Below are positions 6,334-7,256 of a stretch of 7,256 nucleotides of DNA, in pieces (the first letter of the stretch is position 1; the number at the start of each line of letters is the position of its first letter). Source of the stretch: Deltaproteobacteria bacterium (GTDB lineage: Bacteria; Desulfobacterota; Desulfobulbia; Desulfobulbales; SURF-16); contig JAOZSN010000143.1 in the NCBI GenBank assembly GCA_029939635.1, positions 1 through 7,256 of the forward strand, written 5' to 3'. Below the pieces are notes generated by a model. It was not told the DNA's origin and searched no databases. It saw only the letters and a list, made by a program, of their open reading frames with translations. A program made the translations under genes and the position numbers.

Positions 6334-6426
6334 CTTTCTGAAAAATATCGTACTCCTCTTGCTTTCTTTTATCTTGAAGATATGTCTTGCCAGGAAATCA
6401 GTGATATCACCAAGTTTATGCCTTGA
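6325..6426 (+). pseudogene. Remnant of an ECF-type RNA polymerase sigma factor, region 4
   Basis: Translated in the frame of 6325, this stretch reads DLLSEKYRTPLAFFYLEDMS and then CQEISDITKFMP before TGA at 6424-6426. It matches the start of ECF sigma region 4, whose family pattern is LPEKYRxPLxLxYLEgxSYxEIAexLgxP followed by GTVKSRLxRAR. The first two helices of the -35-binding helix-turn-helix are visible. The recognition helix (GTVKSR) is absent, and no other frame downstream supplies it. Upstream frames show no sigma region 2, and stop codons lie close by. A 71-codon ORF opening at TTG 6211 covers this stretch, but its N-terminal half (Trp/Cys/Phe-rich) resembles nothing and has no Shine-Dalgarno. 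I read it as a decayed gene fragment, not a working regulator. Confidence 0.55.
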
Positions 6427-6608
6427 TTGGGTAACCCTGGTTTGCTGGTATTTGGGAAAGGTTGTTGTTCGTTGTGTTCGCCTTGATTGTAAAGGAATTG
6501 TTTAATAATTGTAATATGTTAGAATATTCTTGACAGCTGCACCTCTCACCTGTTAATTGGCAGCACAATTTAATGTTTAGGGCTTTTGAGCTGAGACAGG
6601 TGAGGGTA
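6427..6608 (+). promoter_or_regulatory. Intergenic region with candidate promoter of the PEP-CTERM gene
   Basis: TTGACA at 6530-6535 matches the sigma70 -35 consensus exactly. After 17 bases TTAATT (6553-6558) is a poor -10 (3 of 6). The 6490-6530 stretch upstream is AT-rich and could serve as an UP element. A 10-base direct repeat, GCCTTGATTG, occurs at 6420-6429 and 6480-6489, exactly 60 bases apart. Apart from these and the inverted repeat listed separately I see nothing else here. Confidence 0.4.
6543..6606 (+). promoter_or_regulatory. Inverted repeat spanning promoter region and Shine-Dalgarno of the PEP-CTERM gene
   Basis: CTCACCTGT (6545-6553) is perfectly inverted at 6596-6604 (ACAGGTGAG). 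The pairing extends by one G-U and one C-G pair to 6543 and 6606. The right arm contains the AGGTGAGGG Shine-Dalgarno (6598-6606) just before ATG 6609, so in a transcript that includes both arms the ribosome site would be closed. If transcription starts from the 6530-6558 promoter, the left arm is not transcribed and the repeat could act only at DNA level. Confidence 0.4.
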
Positions 6609-6812
6609 ATGAAAAATATATTTATGTTGATGAGTTGTATGCTGCTGTTGGTCGGAGCCTATGCTATGGGCGCCCATCCGATAATTGGTACTGCAAGTGT
6701 AGCGCCAGTACCGGAGCCAGCTACACTGTTACTTTTAGGTGCTGGATTGATTGGTCTGAGTGCTGGCTATAGGTGGAGAAAAAAGAGGTACCACCATTCT
6801 ATGAGGGGATAA
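6609..6812 (+). CDS. Very short PEP-CTERM (exosortase-sorted) protein
   Basis: The 67-residue product has two recognisable parts. Residues 1-19 are a signal peptide (MKNIF, then MLLLVG, cleavage after AYA). Residues 33-60 are a PEP-CTERM sorting signal: PVPEPATLLLLGAGLIG, an Ala/Gly/Leu membrane segment to about residue 53, then the basic RWRKKR stop. In known systems exosortase (EpsH/XrtA) recognises the PEP motif and moves the protein to the surface or extracellular polymer matrix. Only about 15 residues lie between the two signals, whereas typical PEP-CTERM proteins have over 100. ATG 6609 is preferred over an in-frame ATG at 6573 because AGGTGAGGG sits just upstream and the signal peptide starts at MKN. 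No exosortase is in the window. It may be a genuine miniprotein or what is left of a longer gene after an internal deletion. Confidence 0.75.
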   Translation: MKNIFMLMSCMLLLVGAYAMGAHPIIGTASVAPVPEPATLLLLGAGLIGLSAGYRWRKKRYHHSMRG

Positions 6813-6824
6813 GTAGCGCCCCTC
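6803..6824 (+). terminator. Hairpin at the 3' end of the PEP-CTERM gene
   Basis: GAGGGG (6803-6808) pairs perfectly with CCCCTC (6819-6824) around a 10-base loop that includes the TAA stop (6810-6812). Three further A-T pairs are possible past a one-base bulge. The tail TATATCGATTTT is only loosely T-rich, so it is a weak terminator candidate between this gene and the convergent receiver-domain gene. Confidence 0.3.
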
Positions 6825-6877
6825 TATATCGATTTTGCGGATAGCGCGGTCATTATTCATGAACAGGAGTTTTTTAG

Positions 6878-7256
6878 TCATGCTCCATTTCCCTCGGTGA
6901 ATTTTTTTTTTATTACTGTCACCAATTTACTCATGACCACGGGTTTGCTGACATACTTTCGTATACCCAAGGCATAAGCCGACTCCTTATTGATCAACTC
7001 ACTATAGCCAGTGCAGAGTACCACAAGGTAAGTCAGGTCTTTGCGCCATGATTTTAGTGGCCAATTCAACTCCAGTCATGTGCGGCATGGTCATATCCGT
7101 GATGAGTAGATCATATTTACTGGGCTCGTTAGTAAATGAGGTCAAGGCCTCTGAAGGGGAGGCAAAGGTGCTGATTTTATAGCCATAATCTGGGAATATT
7201 TCATTGGCAATGGTTAGAATTTTATCTTCATCATCAACAAAGAGAATATGTCCACT
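6878..7256 (-). pseudogene. Receiver domain of a hybrid sensor kinase or response regulator, frameshifted, 5' end outside window
   Basis: Read from 7256 the frame gives GHILFVDDEDKILTIANE, then KYDLLITDMTMPHMTG, up to RPDLP, and runs into a stop soon after. The homology continues one frame over as VVLCTGYSELINKESAYALG, then RKYVSKPVV, ending at TGA 6880-6878. Together these make one full CheY-like receiver domain. It has the acidic pair (VDDE), the phospho-acceptor Asp (codon 7097-7095), the conserved Thr (LCTG) and the Lys (SKP). The break is one extra base, at A7025 or A7026 on the plus strand; removing it restores PVVLCTGYS. The sequence style (ITDMTMPHMTG, LCTGYSE) is that of receivers at the C-terminus of hybrid histidine kinases, and the domain ends the protein. 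All catalytic residues survive, so the break is recent or a sequencing error. The gene converges on the PEP-CTERM gene. Confidence 0.8.

Noticed and set aside
6420..6489. Direct repeat GCCTTGATTG, 60 bases apart, as operator pair or transposon duplication
   Set aside because: No inverted ends lie between the copies, and the repeat is short; noted in the intergenic entry only.
6557..6573. Sigma54-type promoter (TTGGCAG...) before the PEP-CTERM gene
   Set aside because: The -24 part is acceptable but the -12 element reads TTTAA instead of TTGC; not supported.
6878..7069. Independent 63-residue protein starting MNWPLKSW
   Set aside because: From residue 15 or so it is the C-terminal half of a receiver domain whose N-terminal half lies in the adjacent frame; better explained by a one-base frameshift.

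Overview
The window reads as chromosomal DNA of a Gram-negative bacterium. The evidence is an LPS heptosyltransferase II (WaaF), two proteins with Sec signal peptides, and a PEP-CTERM/exosortase sorting signal. The receiver-domain sequence style and intermediate GC (judged by eye) would fit Desulfobacterota, perhaps a Desulfobulbales-like sulfate reducer. That placement is an inference from sequence style, not a demonstrated assignment.

Layout. 1-1012 (minus): the translation operon rpsB-tsf. S2 is complete; only the first 42 codons of EF-Ts are inside the window. A perfect 13-bp hairpin lies between the two genes. 1013-1311: divergent intergenic region with a candidate rpsB promoter and leader on the minus strand. 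On the plus strand it carries a doubtful small ORF with a strong Shine-Dalgarno that runs into waaF. 1312-2346 (plus): waaF. 2347-2562: intergenic, with a long inverted repeat. 2563-3744 (plus): an exported, all-beta protein of unknown function. 3740-3834: a MITE-like element of about 79 bp flanked by 8-bp direct repeats, inserted at the stop codon of that gene. 3883-6186 (plus): a 767-residue exported multidomain protein (Cys-containing N-terminal domain, beta-propeller-like repeats, TPR-like helices, PDZ domain, helical C-terminus). 6185-6212: likely weak terminator. 6325-6426: remnant of an ECF sigma factor region 4. 6609-6812 (plus): a 67-residue PEP-CTERM protein consisting of little more than a signal peptide and a sorting signal. 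6878-7256 (minus): the receiver domain of a hybrid sensor kinase or response regulator, split by a one-base frameshift, with its 5' end outside the window.

The left third is conserved housekeeping and envelope synthesis. The right two thirds are accessory envelope genes, with signs of turnover: a MITE-like insertion, a broken sigma factor, a frameshifted regulator and a minimal PEP-CTERM protein. The two large exported proteins follow waaF in the same direction and may serve the cell envelope, but nothing in the sequence gives a specific function. The most interesting objects are the MITE-like insertion, the tiny exosortase substrate with its unusual upstream repeat, the sigma remnant, and the propeller-TPR-PDZ protein.
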